A stretch of DNA of 64,000 nucleotides, taken from NCBI GenBank assembly GCA_049671745.1, contig JBATVL010000059.1:76259-140258 (forward strand), given 5' to 3'. Made by a program: the position numbers and the translations under genes. Of the stretch, positions 1 through 7,822 are shown one piece after another. Position 1 is the stretch's first letter, and every line of letters starts with the position of its first letter. Source of the stretch: SNAP01 sp049671745 (GTDB lineage Bacteria; Bacteroidota; Bacteroidia; Bacteroidales; Marinifilaceae). The notes beneath the pieces are model-generated. The model was given only the letters and a program-made list of their open reading frames with translations. It was not told where the DNA came from and did not search any database.

Positions 1-540
1 AAGTCGAGCATATGCCCATTCTTCTCTATTCCATTTATCACCCAAAGCAGTTTTCTCCTTCAAAGAATATGGAGGGAAGTTAAGAGCAATAATAAATGCT
101 ATCTTGTTATTATAAAAATCTGATTGAAGATGTGAGGATGCAGAATATGCTCCAAACATATTGTCTATTTTATGTAGAGGTCCGTTTTCTAATTGAACGT
201 TCTCATTCATCTCAAGATTCATTTCGTTAAAATGTCCATTAAGACTTTCCATGTTTTTTGAGATCTTTTCAAACACTTGCTTCTTCTCTGTCTTATCTGA
301 AATATAGTTTTTTAAACAAAACTCCTTGAATTGAGCTTTATTACCATCTGATTCTCTCCAAAGAGATGCTGCATGATTTACTCCTTTTTTCATAAGAGTT
401 ACATCTCCCTTATTTATTATAAGTAAGTCTTTTATTGTCTGACTTATAGTCTCCTTAGAGATTCTTATTTTTTGTTCTTCCTTTTTACAACTCATAATGC
501 AAACTGCTAGTAAGGTGAAAATGATAAGTTTGGTTCTCAT
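1..540 (-). CDS. partial lipoprotein, unknown function
   Basis: The reading frame opens at an ATG (complement of 538-540) and runs off the left edge of the window, so only the first 180 residues are visible. The N-terminus has a lysine/arginine start, a short hydrophobic stretch and a lipobox-like I-M-S-C around residue 18, followed by Lys-Lys-Glu-Glu, so I infer an outer or periplasmic lipoprotein. The rest is soluble and charged, ending in a KWNREEWAYARL-type segment at the edge. I do not recognise the family with confidence; a metallopeptidase-like secreted protein of Bacteroidetes is one possibility. It is divergent from ftsE across about 160 bases. Confidence 0.75.
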   Translation of the reverse strand, partial: MRTKLIIFTLLAVCIMSCKKEEQKIRISKETISQTIKDLLIINKGDVTLMKKGVNHAASLWRESDGNKAQFKEFCLKNYISDKTEKKQVFEKISKNMESLNGHFNEMNLEMNENVQLENGPLHKIDNMFGAYSASSHLQSDFYNNKIAFIIALNFPPYSLKEKTALGDKWNREEWAYARL

Positions 541-673
541 ATTATATTCATTGATTATTTAAAAATATATGCAAGTTAATTTATATGCTGCTTTTATTCA
601 AATAAAAGAAACTTTTATATTCAATTTGATATGTCAATGAGTGTACATTCACTTAGAATAGAATACTTTTTTC

Positions 674-681
674 TATCTTTG
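674..681 (+). promoter_or_regulatory. -7 promoter element for ftsE
   Basis: TATCTTTG matches the Bacteroidetes -7 consensus TAnnTTTG and lies 21 bases before the ftsE ATG. No good TTG is visible at -33, so this is a half-site call. Confidence 0.5.
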
Positions 682-702
682 ACCTAATTAAACAAACCTA
701 TT

Positions 703-1434
703 ATGTCTGAAAATATAGCTGTAGAATTTAAAAATGCTGTTATCATGCAGCAATCTAACCTTGTTTTGAAGGATGTTAATCTTCAAATCAAACAGGGCGA
801 ATTCGTATATCTTATTGGTAAGGTAGGCAGTGGAAAGTCTAGTTTGTTGAAAACAATTTATGCTGAAATTCCTATTGTTGAAGGGGAGGCTTTTGTATGT
901 GGTATATCTCTCAATAATATTAAAAGAAGACATATGCCTAATTTAAGAAGGAAATGTGGAATCGTATTTCAAGATTTTAGATTACTTTCTGATAGATCCG
1001 TTTATGACAATCTTTTATTTGTATTGAAGGCAACAGGTTGGAAATCTTCTTCAGCTATAAAAGATAGAATAAATTCAGTACTTACAAAAACAGATATGGA
1101 AACTAAGGGGTACAAGATGCCTCATGAGCTTTCTGGTGGTGAGCAACAAAGAGTAGTAATAGCTCGTGCTCTTCTTAATTCTCCTGATATTATACTTGCT
1201 GATGAGCCTACTGGAAACATTGATCCGGAGACTTCTTTTCAGTTAATAACATTACTTAAAGATATATGTGATTCTGGTAAAACAGTAATTATTGCAACTC
1301 ATCAATATGACTTAATAGATAAGTTTCCTGCAAGAATATTGCGTTGTGATAATAGTTTTATTTCAGAGTGTGATTCTATACCTAAAAGTGATGTGCAAAC
1401 AGTCAGTTCTTCTACTGATGATTTAATTGTTTGA
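703..1434 (+). CDS. ftsE: FtsE-type cell division ABC ATPase
   Basis: This 243-residue protein is a single ABC ATPase domain. Walker A (GKVGSGKSS) is at residues 39-47, the signature LSGGEQQR in the middle, and Walker B (ILADEPTG) after it, followed by the IATH switch histidine. In its family FtsE pairs with the membrane protein FtsX at the division septum and controls peptidoglycan hydrolases. The length and the ADEPTGNID segment fit FtsE better than lipoprotein-release LolD, although the two are close. No ftsX is next to it, so the partner must lie elsewhere. It has its own promoter and a short leader. Confidence 0.85.
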   Translation: MSENIAVEFKNAVIMQQSNLVLKDVNLQIKQGEFVYLIGKVGSGKSSLLKTIYAEIPIVEGEAFVCGISLNNIKRRHMPNLRRKCGIVFQDFRLLSDRSVYDNLLFVLKATGWKSSSAIKDRINSVLTKTDMETKGYKMPHELSGGEQQRVVIARALLNSPDIILADEPTGNIDPETSFQLITLLKDICDSGKTVIIATHQYDLIDKFPARILRCDNSFISECDSIPKSDVQTVSSSTDDLIV

Positions 1435-1589
1435 TAAATCTTAATTCTTTATAATATATAAAAATAACTTAGTTTTAAATAACTTTGATTTAGATATATA
1501 TCATGTTTATATTGATGTATCTACTTTAAACTTTGATGTAATAATAGAATACTTTGATAGTGTTTGAATATAAATTTAATCCGATAATA

Positions 1590-2972
1590 ATGAAAAAATT
1601 AATACTTACTAAACTTTTTTGCCTTTTAATGGTAGTTTCTTTTGCTGAGGGATACCAAGTGAACTTACTTTCTGCTAGGCAAAGTGGAATGGGGCATACA
1701 GGTGTAGCTCTTAAATTAGGAGCTGAATCTATGCATTTTAACCCTGCTGGATTAGTGTACATGAAAAGAGGTTTCTCTTTTTCTACTGGAATGTCTGCAG
1801 TATTCTCTAATATCTCTTACGAAGATATGGCAAAGAAGTCTTGGGATACTGATAATTCAATTGGTACACCAGCTTATTTTTATGCTGCTTATAAACCAAT
1901 GGATAATTTAGCTTTCGGTCTTTCTTTTACTACTCCTTATGGTAATTCTCTTAATTGGGGTAAAGATTGGGCAGGAGCACATATGGTTCAAGATATTTCT
2001 TTAAAAGCATATGTTTTTCAACCTACAGTATCTTATAGAATAACTGATAAACTTTCTATAGGTGCTGGTGCTATGATAATGACTGGTAGTGTAGATCTTA
2101 ATAAAGGTTTAATTGCTAGAGGAGAGATGAGTAAACTATCTGCTGGTGTTACTGCTAAAACAGGAGGTGCAATTCCTAATCCTTTTGTTGGTAAATATGC
2201 TGATGCAGTACCTGCTTCTGTAAATCTTAAAGGAGATGCAGAAATAGATTTTGGCTTTAATATTGGTTTATTATATGATTTAAATGAAATGTTTACTTTT
2301 GGTTTGTCATATAGATCTAAGATGACTGCTGATGTTAAAAAAGGCGATGCTCAGATATCATATAGAGATGCTGTTATAGAAGGTTATTTTACTCAAGTTA
2401 ATGCTGGCTTAAAAGCAATGGGACAACCAAGTTTGTTACCAGATTTAAATAAAGGAAATTTTGCAGCTTCTTTACCTATGCCTGCAAATACAACATTTGG
2501 TATAGCAATGAAAGCTAGTCAAAAACTTACTATTACTGCTGATGTTCAGTATGTAGAATGGGGAGTGTATAAAGAATCTAAATTCGATTTTTCTCCTTCT
2601 CCTTCTTTAGATAGAGCTGATGTTACTATCGCAAAGAATTATAAAAATACTTTTATATATCGTTTAGGAGGTGAATATGTTCAGAATGAAATGTTTACTT
2701 TCAGAGCTGGTGCTTATTTCGATGAGTCTCCAGTAAGTAAAACTGAATATAATCCAGAAACTCCTGGTATGGATAAGCTTGGTTTATCTGTAGGTTCTAC
2801 TATTACCTTAATGAAAGGTTTAAATGTTGATATCGCAATGACTTATATTAAAGGATTTAAAGTTGATTCTACTGTTAAGGATCCAAATCCATTTACTCCT
2901 GCTGCTGATTTTGCTGGGTCATATAAATCTACAGCATTCATTCCATCTTTAGGTTTGTCGTATAGTTTTTAG
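1590..2972 (+). CDS. OmpP1/FadL family outer membrane porin
   Basis: The 460-residue product begins with a typical signal peptide (MKKLILTKLF..., cleavage after about residue 20) and continues as an alternating beta-strand pattern ending in an aromatic residue (LGLSYSF), as expected of an outer membrane barrel. Near the N-terminus a QSGMGHTG...AESMHFNPAGL segment carries the NPAG motif of the FadL/TodX family, which moves long-chain fatty acids and other hydrophobic compounds. I chose the ATG at 1590 over an upstream in-frame TTG at 1554 because the signal peptide starts there. It is transcribed alone: a hairpin terminator follows. Its substrate cannot be told from sequence. Confidence 0.85.
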   Translation: MKKLILTKLFCLLMVVSFAEGYQVNLLSARQSGMGHTGVALKLGAESMHFNPAGLVYMKRGFSFSTGMSAVFSNISYEDMAKKSWDTDNSIGTPAYFYAAYKPMDNLAFGLSFTTPYGNSLNWGKDWAGAHMVQDISLKAYVFQPTVSYRITDKLSIGAGAMIMTGSVDLNKGLIARGEMSKLSAGVTAKTGGAIPNPFVGKYADAVPASVNLKGDAEIDFGFNIGLLYDLNEMFTFGLSYRSKMTADVKKGDAQISYRDAVIEGYFTQVNAGLKAMGQPSLLPDLNKGNFAASLPMPANTTFGIAMKASQKLTITADVQYVEWGVYKESKFDFSPSPSLDRADVTIAKNYKNTFIYRLGGEYVQNEMFTFRAGAYFDESPVSKTEYNPETPGMDKLGLSVGSTITLMKGLNVDIAMTYIKGFKVDSTVKDPNPFTPAADFAGSYKSTAFIPSLGLSYSF

Positions 2973-3000
2973 TTTATATTTTATTATATTATTTCTCGAG

Positions 3001-3035
3001 AGAGCTTATGCCTTAATGGTATAGGCTCTTTTTTT
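3001..3035 (+). terminator. intrinsic terminator after the FadL gene
   Basis: An inverted repeat (3001-3012 with 3018-3029, loop TTAAT, including G-U pairs) is followed by a run of seven T. It sits 30 bases after the porin stop codon. Confidence 0.8.
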
Positions 3036-3057
3036 ATATAATGATATTTCAAACTTG

Positions 3058-3189
3058 TATTAAATAGGTATTAAAGACCTCCAATGTATATATGAGTTGT
3101 ATACAACAAGTATGTAGAAAACGTAGAATTGCTATTTACTTATGAAGTTTAATACGAACTTAATACTAGTTTAATATGAACTTGGGGAG
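3058..3189. repeat. 11-bp periodic degenerate repeat tract (12 units)
   Basis: Cut every 11 bases from 3058, neighbouring units resemble each other: TATTAAATAGG / TATTAAAGACC at 3058-3079 and AGTTTAATACG / AACTTAATACT / AGTTTAATATG / AACTTGGGGAG at 3146-3189. The two blocks are 88 bases apart, exactly eight units, so the phase is kept through the weaker middle units. AGTT and AACT alternate, giving small dyads. No reading frame covers it. The same kind of tract occurs at 26.4-27.0 kb. This fills most of the gap between the porin terminator and the MFS gene. Confidence 0.7.
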
Positions 3190-3259
3190 TTTATATGAAT
3201 TCATTACTTTTACTAATCTAATTTTCTAACGTAAATGATAATAAACTTAGATAAAAGCA

Positions 3260-4576
3260 ATGAATAATAACACGAAGAATACTAGTTTCTTACCAATGAT
3301 AATCCTGTCAGGATTGTTTTTTATTTTTGGATTTGTAACATGGTTAAATGGAATGTTAATTCCCTATCTAAAACAGGCCTGCGAATTGACTGATTTTGAA
3401 GCCCTCTTTGTTACATTCGCATTTTATATTTCTTATACTGTAATGGCTTTACCATCTTCGTATATCTTAGAAAAGATTGGTTTTAAGAAAGGAATGGTGC
3501 TTGGCCTTTGGGTGATGGCTATAGGTACTTTTATATTTATACCAGCTGCTATATTTCGTACTTATTTATTGTTTTTAGTAGGTCTTTTTGTGATGGGTAC
3601 AGGTCTAGCCCTTTTACAAACAGCTTCTAATCCTTATGTTACTGTTATTGGTCCTAAAGAATCGGCTGCAAAAAGAATAAGTATACTTGGAGTTTGTAAT
3701 AAACTTGCAGGTGCAATCGCTCCTTTGCTTTTGGCATATTTTGTCTTCTCTGATGCTGATACTTTTTCGCAATCATTACAATTTATGAATATTGCAGAGA
3801 AGTCATTGGCCTTAGATGAACTTGCAAGAAGAGTTATATTTCCTTATTCTATTATGTCTATAGCTCTTATAATTATGGGTATAGCTGTTTATTTCTCTCC
3901 TCTTCCTCTTATAAAAGAAGATACTGAAAATATAGAAGATTCTACTAAAAATCATATCTGGGCATTTCCACATTTAATACTTGGGGTGATAGCATTATTC
4001 CTTTATGTTGGAGTAGAGGTTATAGCTGGTGATACTATTATTCGCTATGGTTTATCATTGGGTATAAAGATGGAGGTTGCAAAAGCATTTACTTCTTATA
4101 CTTTAATGTGTATGTTAGTTGGTTATTTTATTGGAATAACTTGTATTCCTAAATATATTTCTCAAGTTACAGCACTTAAGTTATCGGCGTTTTTGGGAAT
4201 AGTATTCTCTTTAGCTGCTATATTTAGTTCTGGAGTAACTTCTGTTATCTTCATTGTATTATTGGGACTTGCAAATGCTCTTGTGTGGCCAGCAATATGG
4301 CCTTTAGCTTTAGATGGTTTGGGAAAATTCATTAGTAAAGGTTCTGCTTTGTTGATAATGGCTATAGCCGGTGGAGCAATACTTCCTCTTGTTTGGGGGC
4401 ATTTATCAGATTTATTTTCTTCTCAACAAGCTTACTGGATAATGATTCCAGCTTACTTATTTATTCTTTTTTATGCTTTGAGAGGATATAAGATGCGCTC
4501 GTGGAAAAAATTTTCTATTTTAGCAAAAAATAAAGGAGATGGATTACAACGAAATATTAAAGGAAATTTACGATGA
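3260..4576 (+). CDS. gluP: sugar MFS transporter, GluP/FucP family
   Basis: This 438-residue polytopic protein has about 12 hydrophobic segments. The N-terminal half has the FucP/GluP pattern: FFIFGFVTWLNG in the first helix, and a central GLALLQTASNPYV motif typical of fucose and glucose/galactose proton symporters. Family members import hexoses or fucose across the inner membrane with a proton. The last 38 bases overlap glsA in another frame, so the two are probably co-transcribed. Sugar specificity is not visible; glucose/galactose is the usual annotation. Confidence 0.85.
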   Translation: MNNNTKNTSFLPMIILSGLFFIFGFVTWLNGMLIPYLKQACELTDFEALFVTFAFYISYTVMALPSSYILEKIGFKKGMVLGLWVMAIGTFIFIPAAIFRTYLLFLVGLFVMGTGLALLQTASNPYVTVIGPKESAAKRISILGVCNKLAGAIAPLLLAYFVFSDADTFSQSLQFMNIAEKSLALDELARRVIFPYSIMSIALIIMGIAVYFSPLPLIKEDTENIEDSTKNHIWAFPHLILGVIALFLYVGVEVIAGDTIIRYGLSLGIKMEVAKAFTSYTLMCMLVGYFIGITCIPKYISQVTALKLSAFLGIVFSLAAIFSSGVTSVIFIVLLGLANALVWPAIWPLALDGLGKFISKGSALLIMAIAGGAILPLVWGHLSDLFSSQQAYWIMIPAYLFILFYALRGYKMRSWKKFSILAKNKGDGLQRNIKGNLR

Positions 4577-5453
4577 GGTAAAACCTTCACTTGGAAAAGG
4601 AAGGTTGGCAAATTATATTCCTGCACTTAAAAGTGTTGATTCTAACAGTCTTGGTATTGCCATTGCTACTATAGATGGTGAGATATTTAAGATAGGAGAT
4701 GCTGAAACAAATTTCTCTGTACAAAGTATTTCTAAGGTTTTTACTCTTGCTATGGCTTTTGCTAAGCATGGTAAGGATCTATGGACGTATGTTGGGAAAG
4801 AGCCATCGGGTAATCCTTTTAATTCTCTTGTTCAATTAGAGCATGAGAACGGAATTCCGCGTAATCCTTTTATAAATGCAGGTGCCTTAGTTATAACAGA
4901 TAAAGTGCTTTCTTTGGAGAAGAAGCCAAAATCTGCAATACTTGATTTTGTAAGAAAAGTGGCCGATAATGAGGATATTTACTTCGATAAAGAAGTAGCG
5001 GAATCAGAAATAGATAAAGCTTCTCGTAATTTTGCACTTGCTCATTTTATGCAGTCCTTTGGAAATATTGCAAATGATGTTGATCGTCTTATTGATGTTT
5101 ATTGTAATCATTGTGCTTTGAGTATGAATGCTGTTGATTTGGCTAAATCATTCTTGTTTTTAGCTAATTATGGAACAAATCCTTTTAATGGGGAGAAAAT
5201 TCTTTGTCGTTCACAAGCAAAACGCTTAAATGCGCTTATGCTTACTTGTGGATGTTACGACGAATCAGGCGATTTTGCTTTTCGTGTAGGTCTGCCCGGT
5301 AAGTCTGGAGTAGGTGGTGGTGTTGTTGCTATTATTCCTGGTGAATTGGCTATTGTTGTTTGGTCGCCTGAGCTTAATGAATTTGGAAATTCTTTAGTTG
5401 GAGTAGAAGCTTTAGAGCATTTTACTACCAAATTAGATAAGTCTATATTCTAG
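4539..5453 (+). CDS. glsA: glutaminase A
   Basis: The 304-residue protein matches the serine-dependent beta-lactamase-like glutaminases, which hydrolyse L-glutamine to glutamate and ammonia in the cytoplasm. The Ser63-x-x-Lys66 catalytic pair lies in VQSISKVFTL, and NPFINAGAL and a glycine-rich GKSGVGGGVV segment are also present. Length is that of the family (about 305). The ATG at 4539 matches the family N-terminus (DYNEILKEIYDEVKPSLGKG). The start lies within the end of the MFS gene, with AAAGGAG directly against the ATG, which suggests translational coupling. In gut bacteria such enzymes can aid acid resistance; that is not shown here. Confidence 0.92.
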   Translation: MDYNEILKEIYDEVKPSLGKGRLANYIPALKSVDSNSLGIAIATIDGEIFKIGDAETNFSVQSISKVFTLAMAFAKHGKDLWTYVGKEPSGNPFNSLVQLEHENGIPRNPFINAGALVITDKVLSLEKKPKSAILDFVRKVADNEDIYFDKEVAESEIDKASRNFALAHFMQSFGNIANDVDRLIDVYCNHCALSMNAVDLAKSFLFLANYGTNPFNGEKILCRSQAKRLNALMLTCGCYDESGDFAFRVGLPGKSGVGGGVVAIIPGELAIVVWSPELNEFGNSLVGVEALEHFTTKLDKSIF

Positions 5454-5494
5454 AGGAAAGAAGTTAAAGAGAAGATAAAAGAGGAAAAAGAATT

Positions 5495-6547
5495 ATGAAG
5501 GAAAAGATATTATTAGGCTTCTCGGGTGGAACAGATAGTTTTACTTCTGCATTATTATTGAAACAAGCTGGTTATGAAATAATAGCTGTAACTCTTCACA
5601 TATGGGACTTCCAAGACGAGAGTTTTCTTGAAGAAGCATCTTCTTTAGCAAAAGAGATAGGTATAGAGCACCATATTGTAGAAGCTAAGAATTTGTTTAA
5701 GCAAATGGTGGTTAAGCCTTTTATTTCTGATTACTTAAATGCAAAAACTCCTTCTCCATGTTCTGTTTGTAATAATCATATAAAGTTTGAACTACTAAAG
5801 CAAAAAGCTGACGAACTTGGTATAGATAAAATTGCAACAGGGCATTATATTAATATTGAAAAACTAGAGGAAAAATATTATATACGTAGGGGAGTAGATG
5901 TTAATAAAGACCAATCTTATTTCTTATGGGAATTATCTCAAGAGGTGCTTTCTAGAGCAGTAACTCCTTTAGGTGAATATACTAAGAGTGAAGTAAGAGA
6001 TATTGCTTCTAAAGCAGGATATGGGCGAGTAGCTCATAAAAAAGAGAGTATGGGAGTGTGTTTTTTAGAGAATCAATCATATATATCTTTTCTTGAGAAG
6101 AATCAACCTTCTTGTATATCTGATTTGGAGGAAGGTTTAGTTTACGATGAGAATAACCAAGAGATAGGGAGACATAAAGGATTACCGTTTTATACTATAG
6201 GTCAGAAGAAAGATTTGTTCTTAAAAGAAGGCATGTCAGCCTTGTATGTTAAGAGTATGAATAAGTTGGATAATTCGATAGTAGCAGCTAATAAACCGTC
6301 TTTAAAGACTAGGGAAATAAAGGTTGAAAACTATACTTTTGTTGATATAAAGGATATTTCTTCTGATAATATTATTACTAATATTAGAGGTTGGGGATTA
6401 AATCCTCATAAATATTCACGTATAGAGATTCTTGATGATACTTTCTTAAAAGTACATCTTGAGGATGACGCTTGGGCAGTGGCTCCTGGTCAGCCAGTTG
6501 TTTTCTATATAGCTGAAAAATTAATAGGCGGCGGCATTGCTTATTAA
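5495..6547 (+). CDS. mnmA: tRNA-specific 2-thiouridylase MnmA
   Basis: The 350-residue protein activates U34 of tRNA Lys, Glu and Gln with ATP and inserts sulphur. Visible family signatures are the PP-loop FSGGTDS at residues 9-15, PCSVCN near residue 90 with the first catalytic cysteine, TGHY, KDQSYFL, and MGVCFL near residue 187 with the second catalytic cysteine. The C-terminal beta-barrel follows. Bacteroidales commonly carry more than one MnmA, and this may be one of several. The gene lies 41 bases after glsA in the same direction, probably in one transcript. Confidence 0.92.
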   Translation: MKEKILLGFSGGTDSFTSALLLKQAGYEIIAVTLHIWDFQDESFLEEASSLAKEIGIEHHIVEAKNLFKQMVVKPFISDYLNAKTPSPCSVCNNHIKFELLKQKADELGIDKIATGHYINIEKLEEKYYIRRGVDVNKDQSYFLWELSQEVLSRAVTPLGEYTKSEVRDIASKAGYGRVAHKKESMGVCFLENQSYISFLEKNQPSCISDLEEGLVYDENNQEIGRHKGLPFYTIGQKKDLFLKEGMSALYVKSMNKLDNSIVAANKPSLKTREIKVENYTFVDIKDISSDNIITNIRGWGLNPHKYSRIEILDDTFLKVHLEDDAWAVAPGQPVVFYIAEKLIGGGIAY

Positions 6548-6623
6548 TCTTATTCTTTTTTTAGAATAAATAAGAGTATTTTTATCCTTGAAAGAATATC
6601 TAATAAACGAAAAATATATAATT

Positions 6624-7514
6624 ATGAAGGGAGTTTTGTTTGCATGCGTAACAGCAATATTGTGGGGGTTTTTAGCTATTGCTCTTAAGTTGGCATTAGT
6701 CTTTATAGATCCTATAACCATAGTATGGTTTAGGTTTACTATGGCTTTTCTTACGCTTTTTATGATTTTCCTTTTTACAGATAGAAGTAAGTTGTGTTTG
6801 TTTAAGAAACCACCTATGAAGCTTCTGTTAGCAGGACTTTGTATAGGAGTGAATTACCTATGTTTTATGAAAGGATTGCATCATATAGGTTCAAATGCTT
6901 CCCAAGTGGTTATTCAAACAGGACCAATTATGCTTGCTGTGTCTGGAATTTTTGTTTTTAAAGAGAAGGTTAATAAGAAGCAGATTGTTGGTTTTGCTAT
7001 TGCCGCTATAGGCTTGGTTGTTTTCTATATTAATAATTTATCAGATATAGTAGAGCATGCCGATAATTTTAGATCAGGCTTTCTTTGGATTATACTTGCT
7101 GCTTTAGCTTGGGTTACTTATGCTATATTGCAGAAACTTCTTGTAAGAGACCATAATCCTCAATCATTAAATGTAGTTTTATATCTAATTCCAGCTTTAA
7201 TGTTTTTACCATTTGCTGATTTTTCGGCTTTAGCTGGTTTGACTCTAGGTCAGTGGGGACTTATGCTTTTCCTTGGTTTAAATACGCTCTTTGCCTACGG
7301 TTGTTTGGCTGAAGCTTTTAAATATACTCAAGCATATAAAGTGAGTATTATAGTCACTTTAAATCCAACAATAACTTTTGTTCTTATGGCTCTTTTTGCT
7401 ACTTTAGAGGTTACATGGATTCAAACAGAAACTATGGCTTTAGAAGTATGGATAGGGGCAGCAATGTTACTTGGCGGTGCTATTTACTCTATATATTCTT
7501 CAAGTAAATCTTAA
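6624..7514 (+). CDS. EamA (DMT) family permease
   Basis: The 296-residue protein has ten hydrophobic segments in two related halves, the layout of drug/metabolite exporters of the EamA family (first half GVLFACVTAILWGFLAIALK, second half GFLWIILAALAWVTYAILQK). Such proteins move amino acids or other metabolites across the inner membrane. I placed the start at the ATG at 6624; the 12 upstream in-frame codons are charged and do not belong to the first helix. It follows mnmA by 76 bases and is followed by a small membrane protein. Substrate unknown. Confidence 0.85.
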   Translation: MKGVLFACVTAILWGFLAIALKLALVFIDPITIVWFRFTMAFLTLFMIFLFTDRSKLCLFKKPPMKLLLAGLCIGVNYLCFMKGLHHIGSNASQVVIQTGPIMLAVSGIFVFKEKVNKKQIVGFAIAAIGLVVFYINNLSDIVEHADNFRSGFLWIILAALAWVTYAILQKLLVRDHNPQSLNVVLYLIPALMFLPFADFSALAGLTLGQWGLMLFLGLNTLFAYGCLAEAFKYTQAYKVSIIVTLNPTITFVLMALFATLEVTWIQTETMALEVWIGAAMLLGGAIYSIYSSSKS

Positions 7515-7524
7515 AATAGAAATA

Positions 7525-7737
7525 ATGGATATTAAAAAGAATATTAAATTTTCAAAGATTGTTTTGATTTGTAGTGTTTTAATGTTTGTTTTTGGAATAT
7601 TAATAGTCTTATACGATGGTGTTAGTGGAAATGGATTTCGTCCACTTTACATTAGTCTTGTTGTTTGCTTTTTGCTTGCTATTGCGCAGGTTATTACGAT
7701 TATAAAACTTAAAAATAAATTAATCAATAATAAGTAG
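7525..7737 (+). CDS. small two-helix membrane protein
   Basis: A 70-residue protein starting at the ATG at 7525, ten bases after the EamA stop. It has a lysine-rich N-terminus, two hydrophobic helices (VLICSVLMFVFGILIVLY and LYISLVVCFLLAIAQVITII) and a basic tail. I do not recognise a family. Its position at the end of the run and just before a terminator suggests that it is translated with the permease. It is short, so some doubt remains. Confidence 0.6.
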   Translation: MDIKKNIKFSKIVLICSVLMFVFGILIVLYDGVSGNGFRPLYISLVVCFLLAIAQVITIIKLKNKLINNK

Positions 7738-7763
7738 CTTGTTTAATATCCTTTTAAAAAAAT

Positions 7764-7792
7764 AGAGGCTTTCCATTTGGAAAGCCTCTTTT
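7764..7792. terminator. bidirectional terminator
   Basis: A perfect 11-bp stem (7764-7774 with 7779-7789, loop ATTT) has A-runs before and T-runs after it, so it can stop both the + strand EamA run and the - strand DPP gene that face each other. Confidence 0.85.
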
Positions 7793-7822
7793 ATAAATTG
7801 TTTAAGAACGATTTATTGTAAT

